Shown: piece after piece, positions 10,619-18,927 of the stretch | Position numbering within the stretch: the first letter of the stretch is position 1 | How the letters are laid out: the number at the start of each line of letters is the position of its first letter | Assembly (NCBI GenBank): GCA_016234705.1 | Contig: JACRAS010000218.1 | Location: forward strand, 1-41,158 | Reading direction: 5' to 3' | From: Betaproteobacteria bacterium | GTDB taxonomy: Bacteria; Pseudomonadota; Gammaproteobacteria; Burkholderiales; SG8-39 | Length of the DNA: 41,158 nt | Position numbers and translations under genes: made by a program | The notes under the pieces: model-generated | What the model saw: the letters and a program-made list of their open reading frames with translations, nothing else | The model's database searches: none | What the model was told of the DNA's origin: nothing

Positions 10619-11323
10619 TTAGCGCGGCGCGACGATGCTCACGCGCAGGTCGCCCAGGCCATCGATGCCGGCCACCAACTCGTCACCCACCTTGGCTGCA
10701 CCTACTCCCGCCGGGGTGCCGGTAAAAATGACGTCACCGGCCTCGAGCGTGTAATACCGCGTCAGGAACGCGATCTGCTCCGGCACGCTCCAGATCATCT
10801 GGTCGATATCCGCTTGTTGGCGGAATTCGCCGTTCACCTTGAGCCAGAGCTTGCCCTTGGATGGATGCCCTATCTTGCTTGCCGCCGCGACCGCCCCGCA
10901 AGGCGCGGCCTGGTCGAAGTCCTTGCCGAAACTCCACGGCCGGCCCTTGTCCTTTCCCTGCTGCTGCAGGTCACGACGGGTCATGTCCAGGCCGACCGCA
11001 TAGCCCCAGACGTGGTCGTTGGCGCGCTCGGCGGCGATCTGGTAGCCACCCTTGCCGATCAGCGCAACCATCTCCGTTTCCCAATGATAGTTGCCGGTCA
11101 TCGGCGGATATTGAATCATCCCGCTCTCACCGGCGCCTACCGCCACCAGGTCATGCGGCGCTTTGCAGAAAAAGAACGGTTGCTCGCGGCCGTCGCCACC
11201 CATTTCCTTCTGGTGTTCGACATAGTTGCGGCCGACGCAGAATATGCGCCGCACGGGAAAGCGGTCTTTGGAACCAATCACGGGCAGCGAAGGCTGCCGC
11301 CACATTTCGACGACGTAACTCAC
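10619..11323 (-). CDS. Fumarylacetoacetate hydrolase family, fumarylpyruvate-hydrolase-like
   Basis: 234 residues from a GTG at 11323, which has AAGGAG at good spacing and gives the family N-terminus (M)SYVVEMWRQPSLPV. The later ATG at 11305 would cut this off. The core RRIFCVGRNYVEHQKEMG, the metal-site region and EAGDVIFTGTPAGVG are typical of FAH-fold hydrolases of the gentisate route (NagK-like), which split fumarylpyruvate into fumarate and pyruvate. A gentisate dioxygenase is not in the window; the only ring-cleavage enzyme here is the LigB-type one. It is the first gene of the four-gene aromatic cluster. Confidence 0.8.
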   Translation of the reverse strand: MSYVVEMWRQPSLPVIGSKDRFPVRRIFCVGRNYVEHQKEMGGDGREQPFFFCKAPHDLVAVGAGESGMIQYPPMTGNYHWETEMVALIGKGGYQIAAERANDHVWGYAVGLDMTRRDLQQQGKDKGRPWSFGKDFDQAAPCGAVAAASKIGHPSKGKLWLKVNGEFRQQADIDQMIWSVPEQIAFLTRYYTLEAGDVIFTGTPAGVGAAKVGDELVAGIDGLGDLRVSIVAPR

Positions 11324-11341
11324 TTCGGACTCCTTTTCAAC

Positions 11342-11359
11342 AAAACCGGAAGGTTCCGG
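11342..11359 (-). terminator. Candidate terminator after pyc
   Basis: CCGGAA and TTCCGG (11346-11351 and 11354-11359) form a perfect 6-bp stem followed on the minus strand by TTTT. It lies between pyc and the fumarylpyruvate-hydrolase-like gene and would separate the two transcripts. The loop of two bases is tight, so confidence is modest. Confidence 0.35.
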
Positions 11360-11541
11360 CGTGCATCCTTGGGAAAGCTCACTCAAGTCCGTGACGTAAT
11401 CGAAGCCGGCCGCGCGACCGGGGCGCACGCGCAATGCTTGAGTGCCCTTCTGTTATCGCCACCCGGGCGCCGGCATCCCTTGCCGCCTTGAGGCTAGTCG
11501 GACAACGGGCACGCGCCGGCGCGGGATCGGAATAGGCGTCC

Positions 11542-14500
11542 TTACTCCATTTCCATCAGCAGATCCTTCGCCGCGACACGGTCGCCGGGTTTGACGTACA
11601 CCGCCTTCACCATGGCGTCGCGGTCGGCGCGCAGCACGGTTTCCATCTTCATCGCTTCGAGTGACACCAGCGCCTCGCCCTTCTCCACGCCCTGCCCAGC
11701 CTGCGCTGATACGGTCACGATGCTGCCTGACATGGGCGCACCGACGTGGTTTGGGTTCTGCTCGTCGATTTTCGGATGCTTTGATACCGCGCCGGCGATC
11801 CCGGCCTTGGGCACGCGGGTGGCGCGCGCCTGGCCGTTCAGCTCGAAGAACAACCTGCAGTAACCTTCGTCGTCGGGCTCGGAGCGGCCCTGCAGGCGCA
11901 CCACCAGGATCTTGCCGCGTTCGATGGCGATGGCGACTTCCTCGCCTTCGCGCATGCCATTGAAGAAAACCGGCGTGGGGATGACGCTCACGTCCTCGTA
12001 GCGTGCGCGGTGCTCGGCGAACTCGCGAAACTCCCTGGGGTACATGAGATAGGAAGCCAGATCCTCGTCGCTCACTGCGCCCTTGATCGCCGCCGCCGCT
12101 TCGGCGCGCATGACTTCCAGGTCGACCGCGCGCAAATGCTTCGCGGCGCGGCCCTCGATGGGTTTGGCTGCCTTGAGAATCTTCTTCTGCAGTTGCTCGG
12201 GGAAACCGTCGGCCGGAAATCCCACCTCGCCCCGAAACAGCGCCACCACCGAACCGGGGAAAGCGATTTCCTTCTTCGGGTCGGCCACATCCGCCGCGCT
12301 AAGGCTGTGCGCAAGCATGAACAGCGCCATGTCGCCCACCACCTTGGAAGTGGGCGTCACCTTGATGATGTCGCCGAACAGCAGGTTCACCTCGGCGTAG
12401 GTTTTCTCCACCTGCGACCAGCGGTGCTCCAGGCCCATGGCCCGGGCCTGCTCGCGCAGGTTGGTGTACTGCCCGCCCGGCATCTCGTGCCGGTACACAC
12501 CCTGGGTGCCGGCGCGCATGTCGGACTCGAACGGCGCGTAGTAGCGCCGCACGTCCTCCCAGTAGTGTGATAGTTCCTGGAGCGAGTCGAGATTGAGGCC
12601 GGGGTCGCGCTCGGTGCCGGCAAGCGCAGCCGCGATAGCGCCCAGATTGGGCTGTGAGGTGAGCCCGCTCATGGCATCCAACGCGCCGTCCACGGCGTCC
12701 GCGCCCGAATCGATGGCGGCGAGCACGCTGGCCGCCGCGATGCCGCTGGTGTCGTGGGTGTGGAAGTGGATCGGCAGGCCAACCTCTTGCCTGAGCACCC
12801 GCACCAATTCGCGCGCCGCGCGCGGCCGGCACACGCCCGCCATGTCCTTGATGCCGAGCACGTGCGCGCCGGCTTTCTCGAGTTGTTTCGCCAGGTCGAC
12901 GTAGTAGTTCAGGTTGTACTTCGGACGCTTCGCATCGAACAGGTCGCCGGTGTAGCAGATGGCGGCTTCCAGTAACGCGCCGGTTTCCAGCACCGCATCC
13001 ATGGCCACGCGCATGTTCTCCACCCAGTTGAGCGAATCGAACACGCGGAACAAATCGATCCCGTTCTTCGCCGCCTGTTGCACGAAGTACTTCACCACGT
13101 TATCGGGGTAGTTGGTGTAACCCACCGCGTTGGAGCCGCGTAGCAGCATCTGCAACAGAATATTGGGAATGGCGCCACGCAATTGAGTCAGGCGCTGCCA
13201 CGGGTCTTCCTTGAGGAAGCGCATGGCGACGTCGAAGGTCGCCCCGCCCCAGCACTCGAGCGAAAACAACTCCGGCACCATGCGCGCGTAGTACGGCGCG
13301 ATCTCGAGCATGTCATGGGTGCGCATGCGCGTGGCGAACAGCGACTGGTGCGCGTCGCGCAGCGTGGTGTCGGTGAGCAGCACGCGCTTCTCGTTCTTCA
13401 TCCACTGCGCGAATTTCTCCGGCCCGAGCATCCGCAGCCTGTCGCGGCTGCCTGGCGGCACCGGCGCGGCGAGATCGCGGTGCGGTTTGTGCGCCCTGGA
13501 GGCGGGGCCGCCGGGGCTCTTGCGGCCCTTCATCTCCGGGTTGCCGTTGATGGTGACGTCGCCGACGAACTCCAGCAGCTTGGTGGCACGGTCGCGGCGC
13601 GGGCGGAACTGGAACAGCGCCGGCGTCTCGTCGATGAAGCGCGTGGTGCACTCACCCGAGCGAAACAGCGGATGCGCGATGACGTTTTCGAGGAATTGCA
13701 GGTTGGTAAACAGGCCGCGAACGCGAAACTCGCGCAGTGCGCGGTCCATGCGGGACGCCGCCTCGTCCGGGTTGTGACCCCAGGCGGTGACCTTTACCAG
13801 CAGAGAGTCGTAGAACGGCGTGATCACCGCGCCGGTATAGGCGGTTCCGGCGTCCAGCCGGATTCCGAAACCGGCGGCGCTGCGGTAAGCGGCGAGGCGG
13901 CCGTAGTCCGGCGTGAAACCGTTCTCCGGGTCTTCGGTGGTGATGCGGCACTGCACCGCGTGGCCGTTAAGGCGAATTTCCTCCTGAGCAGGCAGAAAAC
14001 CGTCCGGATCGCCGATCTTCGCGCCTTCGCTGACGCGGATCTGCGCTTTCACCAAGTCGACGCCGGTCACTTCCTCGGTGACCGTGTGCTCGACCTGGAT
14101 GCGCGGATTGACCTCGATGAAGTAGAAATCGCCGGCGTCGGCATCCAGCAGAAACTCTATCGTGCCGGCATGGCTGTACCTGGCCGCGCGCGCGAGCTTC
14201 AGCGCGGTGTTGCACAGATCGGCGCGGCGCGCTTGTTCGAGATACGGCGCCGGGGCGCGTTCCACCACCTTCTGGTTGCGCCGCTGCACCGAACAGTCGC
14301 GCTCGAACAAGTGCACCAGGTTGCCTTCGGTGTCGCCCAGCACCTGCACCTCGACGTGGCGCGCGCGGCGCACCAGCTTCTCCAGATAGACCGCGTCGTT
14401 CCCGAACGCCGCCAGCGCCTCGCGCCGACCCGCCTCGAGATGGCCGGGCAGGTCGGCCGCGGTCTCCACCACGCGCATGCCGCGGCCGCCGCCACCCCAG

Positions 14501-14988
14501 CTTGCCTTGAGCATGAGCGGGTAGCCGACGCTCGCCGCTTCCTTCTTCGCCGCTTCAATGTCCTGCGGCAGCGCGCCGGTGGCGGGCAACACCGGCACCC
14601 CCACCGACAGCGCCAAGTTGCGCGCCGCGACCTTGTCGCCCAGCGTGCGCATCACCTCCGGCCGCGGACCGATGAAAGTAATGCCGGCGCTGGCGCAGGC
14701 TTGGGCGAAATCGTGATTCTCGGACAGGAATCCGTAACCCGGCTGGATGGCATCGACCCGGGCTTCGCGCGCGATGCGGATGATGTCGTCGATGTCGAGG
14801 TAGGCGGCGATCGGTTTCTTGCCCTCGCCCACCAGATAGGATTCGTCCGCCTTGAAGCGGTGCAGCGCGAAACGATCTTCGGCGGAGTAGATAGCGACGG
14901 TGCGGATGCCCATCTCCGCAGCGGCCCGCATCACGCGGATGGAGATTTCGCTGCGGTTGGCGACGAGGATGGAAGCGATTTTCTTCAT
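11542..14988 (-). CDS. pyc: Pyruvate carboxylase
   Basis: 1148 residues, the usual length of the single-chain enzyme that makes oxaloacetate from pyruvate and bicarbonate using ATP and biotin. Domain order is biotin carboxylase (from residue 1, ATP-grasp glycine loop [25 protein letters not shown]), carboxyltransferase barrel (LTDTTLRDAHQSLFATRMR, with the metal-site lysine in GIKDMAGVC), allosteric/PC tetramerisation linker, and biotin carrier domain with EAMKMET, biotin on K1114. The segment between the first two domains is rich in proline, glycine and arginine. It is monocistronic or the first gene of its unit. It supplies anaplerotic carbon. Confidence 0.96.
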   Translation of the reverse strand: MKKIASILVANRSEISIRVMRAAAEMGIRTVAIYSAEDRFALHRFKADESYLVGEGKKPIAAYLDIDDIIRIAREARVDAIQPGYGFLSENHDFAQACASAGITFIGPRPEVMRTLGDKVAARNLALSVGVPVLPATGALPQDIEAAKKEAASVGYPLMLKASWGGGGRGMRVVETAADLPGHLEAGRREALAAFGNDAVYLEKLVRRARHVEVQVLGDTEGNLVHLFERDCSVQRRNQKVVERAPAPYLEQARRADLCNTALKLARAARYSHAGTIEFLLDADAGDFYFIEVNPRIQVEHTVTEEVTGVDLVKAQIRVSEGAKIGDPDGFLPAQEEIRLNGHAVQCRITTEDPENGFTPDYGRLAAYRSAAGFGIRLDAGTAYTGAVITPFYDSLLVKVTAWGHNPDEAASRMDRALREFRVRGLFTNLQFLENVIAHPLFRSGECTTRFIDETPALFQFRPRRDRATKLLEFVGDVTINGNPEMKGRKSPGGPASRAHKPHRDLAAPVPPGSRDRLRMLGPEKFAQWMKNEKRVLLTDTTLRDAHQSLFATRMRTHDMLEIAPYYARMVPELFSLECWGGATFDVAMRFLKEDPWQRLTQLRGAIPNILLQMLLRGSNAVGYTNYPDNVVKYFVQQAAKNGIDLFRVFDSLNWVENMRVAMDAVLETGALLEAAICYTGDLFDAKRPKYNLNYYVDLAKQLEKAGAHVLGIKDMAGVCRPRAARELVRVLRQEVGLPIHFHTHDTSGIAAASVLAAIDSGADAVDGALDAMSGLTSQPNLGAIAAALAGTERDPGLNLDSLQELSHYWEDVRRYYAPFESDMRAGTQGVYRHEMPGGQYTNLREQARAMGLEHRWSQVEKTYAEVNLLFGDIIKVTPTSKVVGDMALFMLAHSLSAADVADPKKEIAFPGSVVALFRGEVGFPADGFPEQLQKKILKAAKPIEGRAAKHLRAVDLEVMRAEAAAAIKGAVSDEDLASYLMYPREFREFAEHRARYEDVSVIPTPVFFNGMREGEEVAIAIERGKILVVRLQGRSEPDDEGYCRLFFELNGQARATRVPKAGIAGAVSKHPKIDEQNPNHVGAPMSGSIVTVSAQAGQGVEKGEALVSLEAMKMETVLRADRDAMVKAVYVKPGDRVAAKDLLMEME

Positions 14989-15149
14989 GTCGCCCTAATG
15001 TTACCGGATTCTGGGCGGCGCACCTGGTCCGCCGCCGCGACCGCGCCGGGTCACCCCCTGGCGCCGCGCGCTTACCTCGGAGGGCGCGTGCCGGCGACCG
15101 AGCACGGGCAATTCCGTCGCGCATACGAGTTCGGCCCGATGCACAGCAT
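14989..15149. other. pyc upstream region without genes
   Basis: This gap between pyc and the amtB terminator is GC-rich and has no ORF with protein-like composition. It must contain the pyc promoter, but I could not identify a convincing -35/-10 pair. No repeat or RNA gene was recognised. Confidence 0.4.
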
Positions 15150-15181
15150 AAAAGAAAAACGAGCACCCATGCGGATGCCCG
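15150..15181 (-). terminator. Intrinsic terminator of the porin-glnK-amtB unit
   Basis: On the minus strand CGGGCATCC and GGGTGCTCG form a 9-bp stem with two G-T pairs around the loop GCAT, followed by TTTTTCTTTT. It lies after the amtB gene and the amtB tail remnant, so the remnant is still inside the transcribed unit. Confidence 0.6.
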
Positions 15182-15223
15182 TCGTATGAATTCCAATTTC
15201 GGGGAGCGGTTTCCCGCTTACTC

Positions 15224-15300
15224 TTATACGTGGTACGCGGTTTCCCCGTGCGAGGTCACTTCCAGGCCTTCACGCTCTTCTTCCTCCGATGCGCGCCGGG
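15224..15300 (-). pseudogene. Remnant C-terminal tail of a second ammonium transporter
   Basis: The frame ending at TAA 15224-15226 reads RRASEEEEREGLEVTSHGET followed by AYHV. This matches the end of many AmtB proteins and parallels the end of the intact gene just upstream (RVSSDEEREGLDLVLHGEKV). No transmembrane part of a second transporter precedes it, only about 36 bases of spacer. The simplest reading is that a tandem second amtB was lost by recombination, leaving its last two dozen codons. Confidence 0.6.
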
Positions 15301-15336
15301 CGCAAGCGCGCAGCTTGCACCGGCGTCGCAATGAGG

Positions 15337-16779
15337 TCATTCGACTTTTTCGCCATGCAGGACCAGGTCGAGACCTTCACGCTCCTCATCCGAGCTGACG
15401 CGCAGACCGATCACCAGGTCGATTACCTTGAGAATGATGAAGCTCATGACGCCACTGTACAGCAGCGTTGTCACCACGCCGTAGAACTGGGTCAACAGAC
15501 TACCGTCGACGCCGCTGATTTCCTTGACATTGAGCACCCCGGTAAGAAGAGCACCGACGATCCCGCCGATGCAATGCACGCCGAAGGCGTCTAGCGAGTC
15601 GTCATAGCCAAGGGCCTTCTTCACCGAGGACGATGCGACGAAGCAGATTACGCCCGCGGCAATGCCGATGACCAAGGCACCGGCCGGTCCGACGAAGCCC
15701 GACGCCGGCGTAATCGCCACCAGGCCGGCAACGGCGCCGGAAGCGATGCCCAGGACCGATGGTTTGCCCTTGGCGAGCCACTCGGTGAACATCCATGCCA
15801 GCGCCGCCGTCGCCGTCGCGAACTGTGTCACCGTCATGGCCATGCCGGCACGGCCGTCAGCGGCCACTGCGGAACCCGCGTTGAAGCCGAACCAGCCTAC
15901 CCACAGCAATGCCGCCCCGGTCACCGTCAGCACCAAGTTGTGCGGCGCCATCGCCTCTTTGCCGTAGCCGATGCGCTTGCCCAGCACCAGGGCACACACC
16001 AGCGCCGCAACACCGGCGTTGATATGCACCACCGTGCCGCCGGCGAAGTCGAGTATCCCCATGGCCGCGAATTTGCCGCCCGGTTCCCACATCATATGAG
16101 CGATCGGCGAGTAGACAAGCAGGGACCACAAGCCCATGAACCAGAGCATGGCCGAGAATTTCATGCGATCGGCGAAGGCGCCAGTAATCAGGGCCGGGGT
16201 GATGATGGCAAAGGTCATCTGGAACATCATGTACACCGACTCAGGAATCGTGATAGCGAGATGGCTCACGCTGACCTTGTTGGCTTCCTTCATATAGGAC
16301 ATGCCGGAGAGGAAAAGACGGTCCAAGCTGCCGATATATTCTGATCCGGGCATGAATGCCAGGCTGTAGCCGGCGATCACCCACAGCAAAGTCACCAGGC
16401 AGGTGATGGCGAAGCTTTGCATGATCGTGGCGAGCACGTTCTTCTTGCGCACCATGCCGGCGTAGAACAACGCCAGTCCAGGAATGGTCATCAGCAGCAC
16501 CAGGGCGGTCGATGCGAGCACCCACGCCGTATCGCCCGAGTTTATCTTCGCGCCATCGACGAGCTCGGGTTTGGTCGGCGCTGGTGCAGGCGCGGCGGCG
16601 GCGGGTGCTGCGGCAGCCGGAGCTGCCGGCGCTGCCTCAGCGGGCTTGGCTTCGGCCGGCTTTGCCTCCGCCGCCTTCGCTTCCGGCGCAGGCGCGGCAG
16701 GCTTGTCCTGCGCGATGACCGGAGCGGCAAGACTGCATGCGCCGAACAAGGCGAGTAGAGCTATCAATTTTTTCATCAT
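15337..16779 (-). CDS. amtB: Ammonium transporter
   Basis: 480 residues. A signal peptide (MMKKLIALLALFGACSLAAP) is followed by a long alanine/proline/lysine-rich linker up to about residue 70 and then eleven hydrophobic segments typical of Amt channels, which form trimers and pass ammonium/ammonia through the inner membrane. Characteristic stretches are WVLASTALVLLMTIPGLALF, GGTVVHINAGVAALV and VTGAALLWVGWFGFNAGSA. The extended Ala/Pro linker is common in betaproteobacterial AmtB. A GGGAGA site precedes the start. It lies 8 bases after glnK, the usual pairing in which GlnK plugs the AmtB pore when nitrogen is plentiful. Confidence 0.95.
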   Translation of the reverse strand: MMKKLIALLALFGACSLAAPVIAQDKPAAPAPEAKAAEAKPAEAKPAEAAPAAPAAAAPAAAAPAPAPTKPELVDGAKINSGDTAWVLASTALVLLMTIPGLALFYAGMVRKKNVLATIMQSFAITCLVTLLWVIAGYSLAFMPGSEYIGSLDRLFLSGMSYMKEANKVSVSHLAITIPESVYMMFQMTFAIITPALITGAFADRMKFSAMLWFMGLWSLLVYSPIAHMMWEPGGKFAAMGILDFAGGTVVHINAGVAALVCALVLGKRIGYGKEAMAPHNLVLTVTGAALLWVGWFGFNAGSAVAADGRAGMAMTVTQFATATAALAWMFTEWLAKGKPSVLGIASGAVAGLVAITPASGFVGPAGALVIGIAAGVICFVASSSVKKALGYDDSLDAFGVHCIGGIVGALLTGVLNVKEISGVDGSLLTQFYGVVTTLLYSGVMSFIILKVIDLVIGLRVSSDEEREGLDLVLHGEKVE

Positions 16780-16787
16780 GCATCTCC

Positions 16788-17126
<339 letters not shown>

Positions 17127-17171
17127 TTAGACACCTCCTCTAGTTGGATATGCATCAGTCCCGCTAAACAT

Positions 17172-18425
17172 CTAAAACTTGTAAATTGCTTCCAACCCGA
17201 CGGATCGCTGATTGTTTCTTGCGGTGACATTGTTGGAGTCGATAAATGCGGGCACATTGGACCAATCGCCGCGAATCTCGCCACGCAGCTCGAGGTTTTT
17301 GATCGGCGCATACCCCACCGTCAGCGTCGCTTCCTTCCATTTCTGCGCAACCCCCGTGCGGTAGCCGTCGCGGTCGTCGAAATACTCGCCGCGCAAGGAA
17401 ATCCGCCACTGGTCATTGATCTGATAGTTGGCATAGCCGGCCCAGCCCTGCCATTTGGCACTGTTGGCACCGTTCGCCGTAACGCTGGCGGCGTTCGCCT
17501 GTGTGGCGTAGTCGTAGTTAAGGATAAGCGTCAGCGTGTCCGTGGCATTGAACGTCGCTACGACATCGATAAGATTTCTCGTTCCTTCCGGGCCCGTGTT
17601 CACCAGCCCGCCCACGCGCTCCCTGCCGTTATGGTTCATGACGCTGAGGGAGAGCTGCTTCGAGGGCGAGTATGAACCCCCGAGTTCGAACGTCTTCGCC
17701 GAGTTCGTGTCCTTTAGATCGTCCCAGCCGTTGTTGATGCCGCCGACAAGTGTGAGCGTATCGCTCGCAGCGTACGATACGCGCGCGCCGGTATGGGTAA
17801 AGGGAATTGCATATCCGAACAGGATCGAGCGCGAATAGTTGGTGTTGGCGGTCGAATTGATCACCTCCGCTCCCGCCGAGGTCACGAATTTTCCGCCGAT
17901 GACGGTCACGGGACCGGTCGCATATTGGACAAAGGCTTGGGTTACGTCGTACCCGGTTTTCCTGCAACCACCCGAGTTCGCCTGTCCAGTAGCGAGATTG
18001 CAGCCGTCTCCGTTGCTCGGACCGGTCTTGTACGCCGCGATGACGTCCGCATCTTTGCCCAGAGTGACATTGAGCAGACCTCCAAAGCCTTCTTTGGGCT
18101 GATTCGCGAATGTAAAAGCTGCTTGATGCAGGTCGAGCGAGTTTCGTTTGTAGTCAAATACCCGGTTCGGGCCACCGACAGTGACGCCCGGCCCGTTCGG
18201 CGTGGTGTTAAAGGCACCACGTCCGGAGAGACCCGGGTAGCCGATATCGACGTACCCTGTAAGGTCAAAGCCCCAAATCGAAAAAATTGGAGGTTCGGCT
18301 GGTTTGTCGCTTACTGGTGGCGGCGCGACCGGTGCAGAGACGTTAGGCGCTGTTTGCGCCAACACTGTTAGCGGCATCGAAAACGCGGCCGTCACGGCCA
18401 AAGCGAGCAATAGTTGTTTGCGCAT
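17172..18425 (-). CDS. OmpL-like beta-barrel porin (Bbp2 family)
   Basis: 417 residues. A clear signal peptide ends near VLAQ, followed by a proline-rich stretch (APVAPPPVSDKPAEPP), and then alternating hydrophobic strands to a terminal ...LEAIYKF ending in phenylalanine, the outer-membrane insertion signal. GYVDIGY near the start and the many aromatic girdle residues fit the beta-barrel porin-2 (OmpL-like) family. It heads the operon with glnK and amtB and is preceded by a sigma-54 promoter, so it probably helps nitrogen compounds cross the outer membrane under nitrogen shortage (inference). A pair of cysteines (GDGC...GGC) could form a disulfide in an outer loop. Confidence 0.82.
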   Translation of the reverse strand: MRKQLLLALAVTAAFSMPLTVLAQTAPNVSAPVAPPPVSDKPAEPPIFSIWGFDLTGYVDIGYPGLSGRGAFNTTPNGPGVTVGGPNRVFDYKRNSLDLHQAAFTFANQPKEGFGGLLNVTLGKDADVIAAYKTGPSNGDGCNLATGQANSGGCRKTGYDVTQAFVQYATGPVTVIGGKFVTSAGAEVINSTANTNYSRSILFGYAIPFTHTGARVSYAASDTLTLVGGINNGWDDLKDTNSAKTFELGGSYSPSKQLSLSVMNHNGRERVGGLVNTGPEGTRNLIDVVATFNATDTLTLILNYDYATQANAASVTANGANSAKWQGWAGYANYQINDQWRISLRGEYFDDRDGYRTGVAQKWKEATLTVGYAPIKNLELRGEIRGDWSNVPAFIDSNNVTARNNQRSVGLEAIYKF

Positions 18426-18472
18426 GGCGATACCCTTTCAAAGGTTAAAAAATGTTTGACGACTAAACCCAA

Positions 18473-18488
18473 AGCACTTCGTGTGCCA
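18473..18488 (-). promoter_or_regulatory. Sigma-54 promoter of the porin-glnK-amtB operon
   Basis: On the minus strand TGGCACACGAAGTGCT has the invariant GG and GC of -24/-12 promoters at the correct 12-base offset and differs from TGGCAC-N5-TTGC at one base. The predicted start is near 18462, giving a leader of about 37 nt before the porin ATG. Confidence 0.75.
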
Positions 18489-18550
18489 GCTTTTTTATTC
18501 ATGTTATTTCAATATGTTGCATCAAATAGGCCTCTGTGGCGTGGATGCCG

Positions 18551-18567
18551 CGCATCATCTTGGTGCG
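18551..18567 (-). promoter_or_regulatory. Second, weaker NtrC-like box
   Basis: CGCATC-N5-GGTGCG partly matches the NtrC site TGCACC-N5-GGTGCA, with one good half. Its centre is 31 bp from that of the stronger box, about three helical turns, and about 97 bp upstream of the predicted start. Confidence 0.45.
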
Positions 18568-18581
18568 CCATTTCTTTAGGC

Positions 18582-18598
18582 TGCACCGCTGCGGTGCG
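18582..18598 (-). promoter_or_regulatory. NtrC-like enhancer box
   Basis: TGCACCGCTGCGGTGCG matches the palindromic NtrC site TGCACC-N5-GGTGCA at all but the last base. Its centre lies about 128 bp upstream of the predicted sigma-54 start, the position expected of an enhancer. Confidence 0.7.
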
Positions 18599-18673
18599 AT
18601 GAGCCGATTCGTTTGCTGGCGCGTTGTAGCTGTCGTGATAGACTGAAAAAATGACGGAAACAAGGAGATATTC

Positions 18674-18922
18674 ATGCAGCAAAACCGCCTGTTCGAAGAA
18701 TTAAGCGGCAAGATCAGCGCGCTATTGGCGCAAAGCCCGGCCAAGGACGCCGAGAAAAACCTGCGCGCGCTACTGGCAAGTTTTTTTGCCAGACTGGACT
18801 TGATTACACGCGAGGAATTCGACGTTCAGGCGAGGCTGCTCGCCCGCTCCCGCGAACAAGTCAACGCCCTTGAGGCGCGCGTCGTCGAGCTGGAAGCCAG
18901 GGTTTCCAAGCCGAACGCCTGA
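18674..18922 (+). CDS. ubiK: Ubiquinone biosynthesis accessory factor (UbiK/YqiC family)
   Basis: 82 residues: an N-terminal amphipathic helix (MQQNRLFEELSGKISALLAQ), a conserved middle (ASFFARLDLITREEFDVQARLL) and a C-terminal coiled coil (LEARVVELEARVSK). This is the standard architecture of the YqiC/BMFP family, which assists ubiquinone synthesis at the membrane together with UbiJ. A Shine-Dalgarno (AAGGAGA) precedes the ATG. comM begins 5 bases after its stop, so the two are probably coupled. It is divergent from the nitrogen operon, and the NtrC boxes lie in its upstream region. Confidence 0.88.
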   Translation: MQQNRLFEELSGKISALLAQSPAKDAEKNLRALLASFFARLDLITREEFDVQARLLARSREQVNALEARVVELEARVSKPNA

Positions 18923-18927
18923 CCGGC

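Noticed and set aside
13183..15189. 668-codon open frame opposite pyruvate carboxylase
   Set aside because: Composition (long His/Arg/Ala stretches) is that of antisense GC-rich DNA, and the pyc frame is unambiguous.
15187..15336. Intact second amtB gene
   Set aside because: Only the last two dozen codons of an Amt-type protein are present, with no membrane segments.
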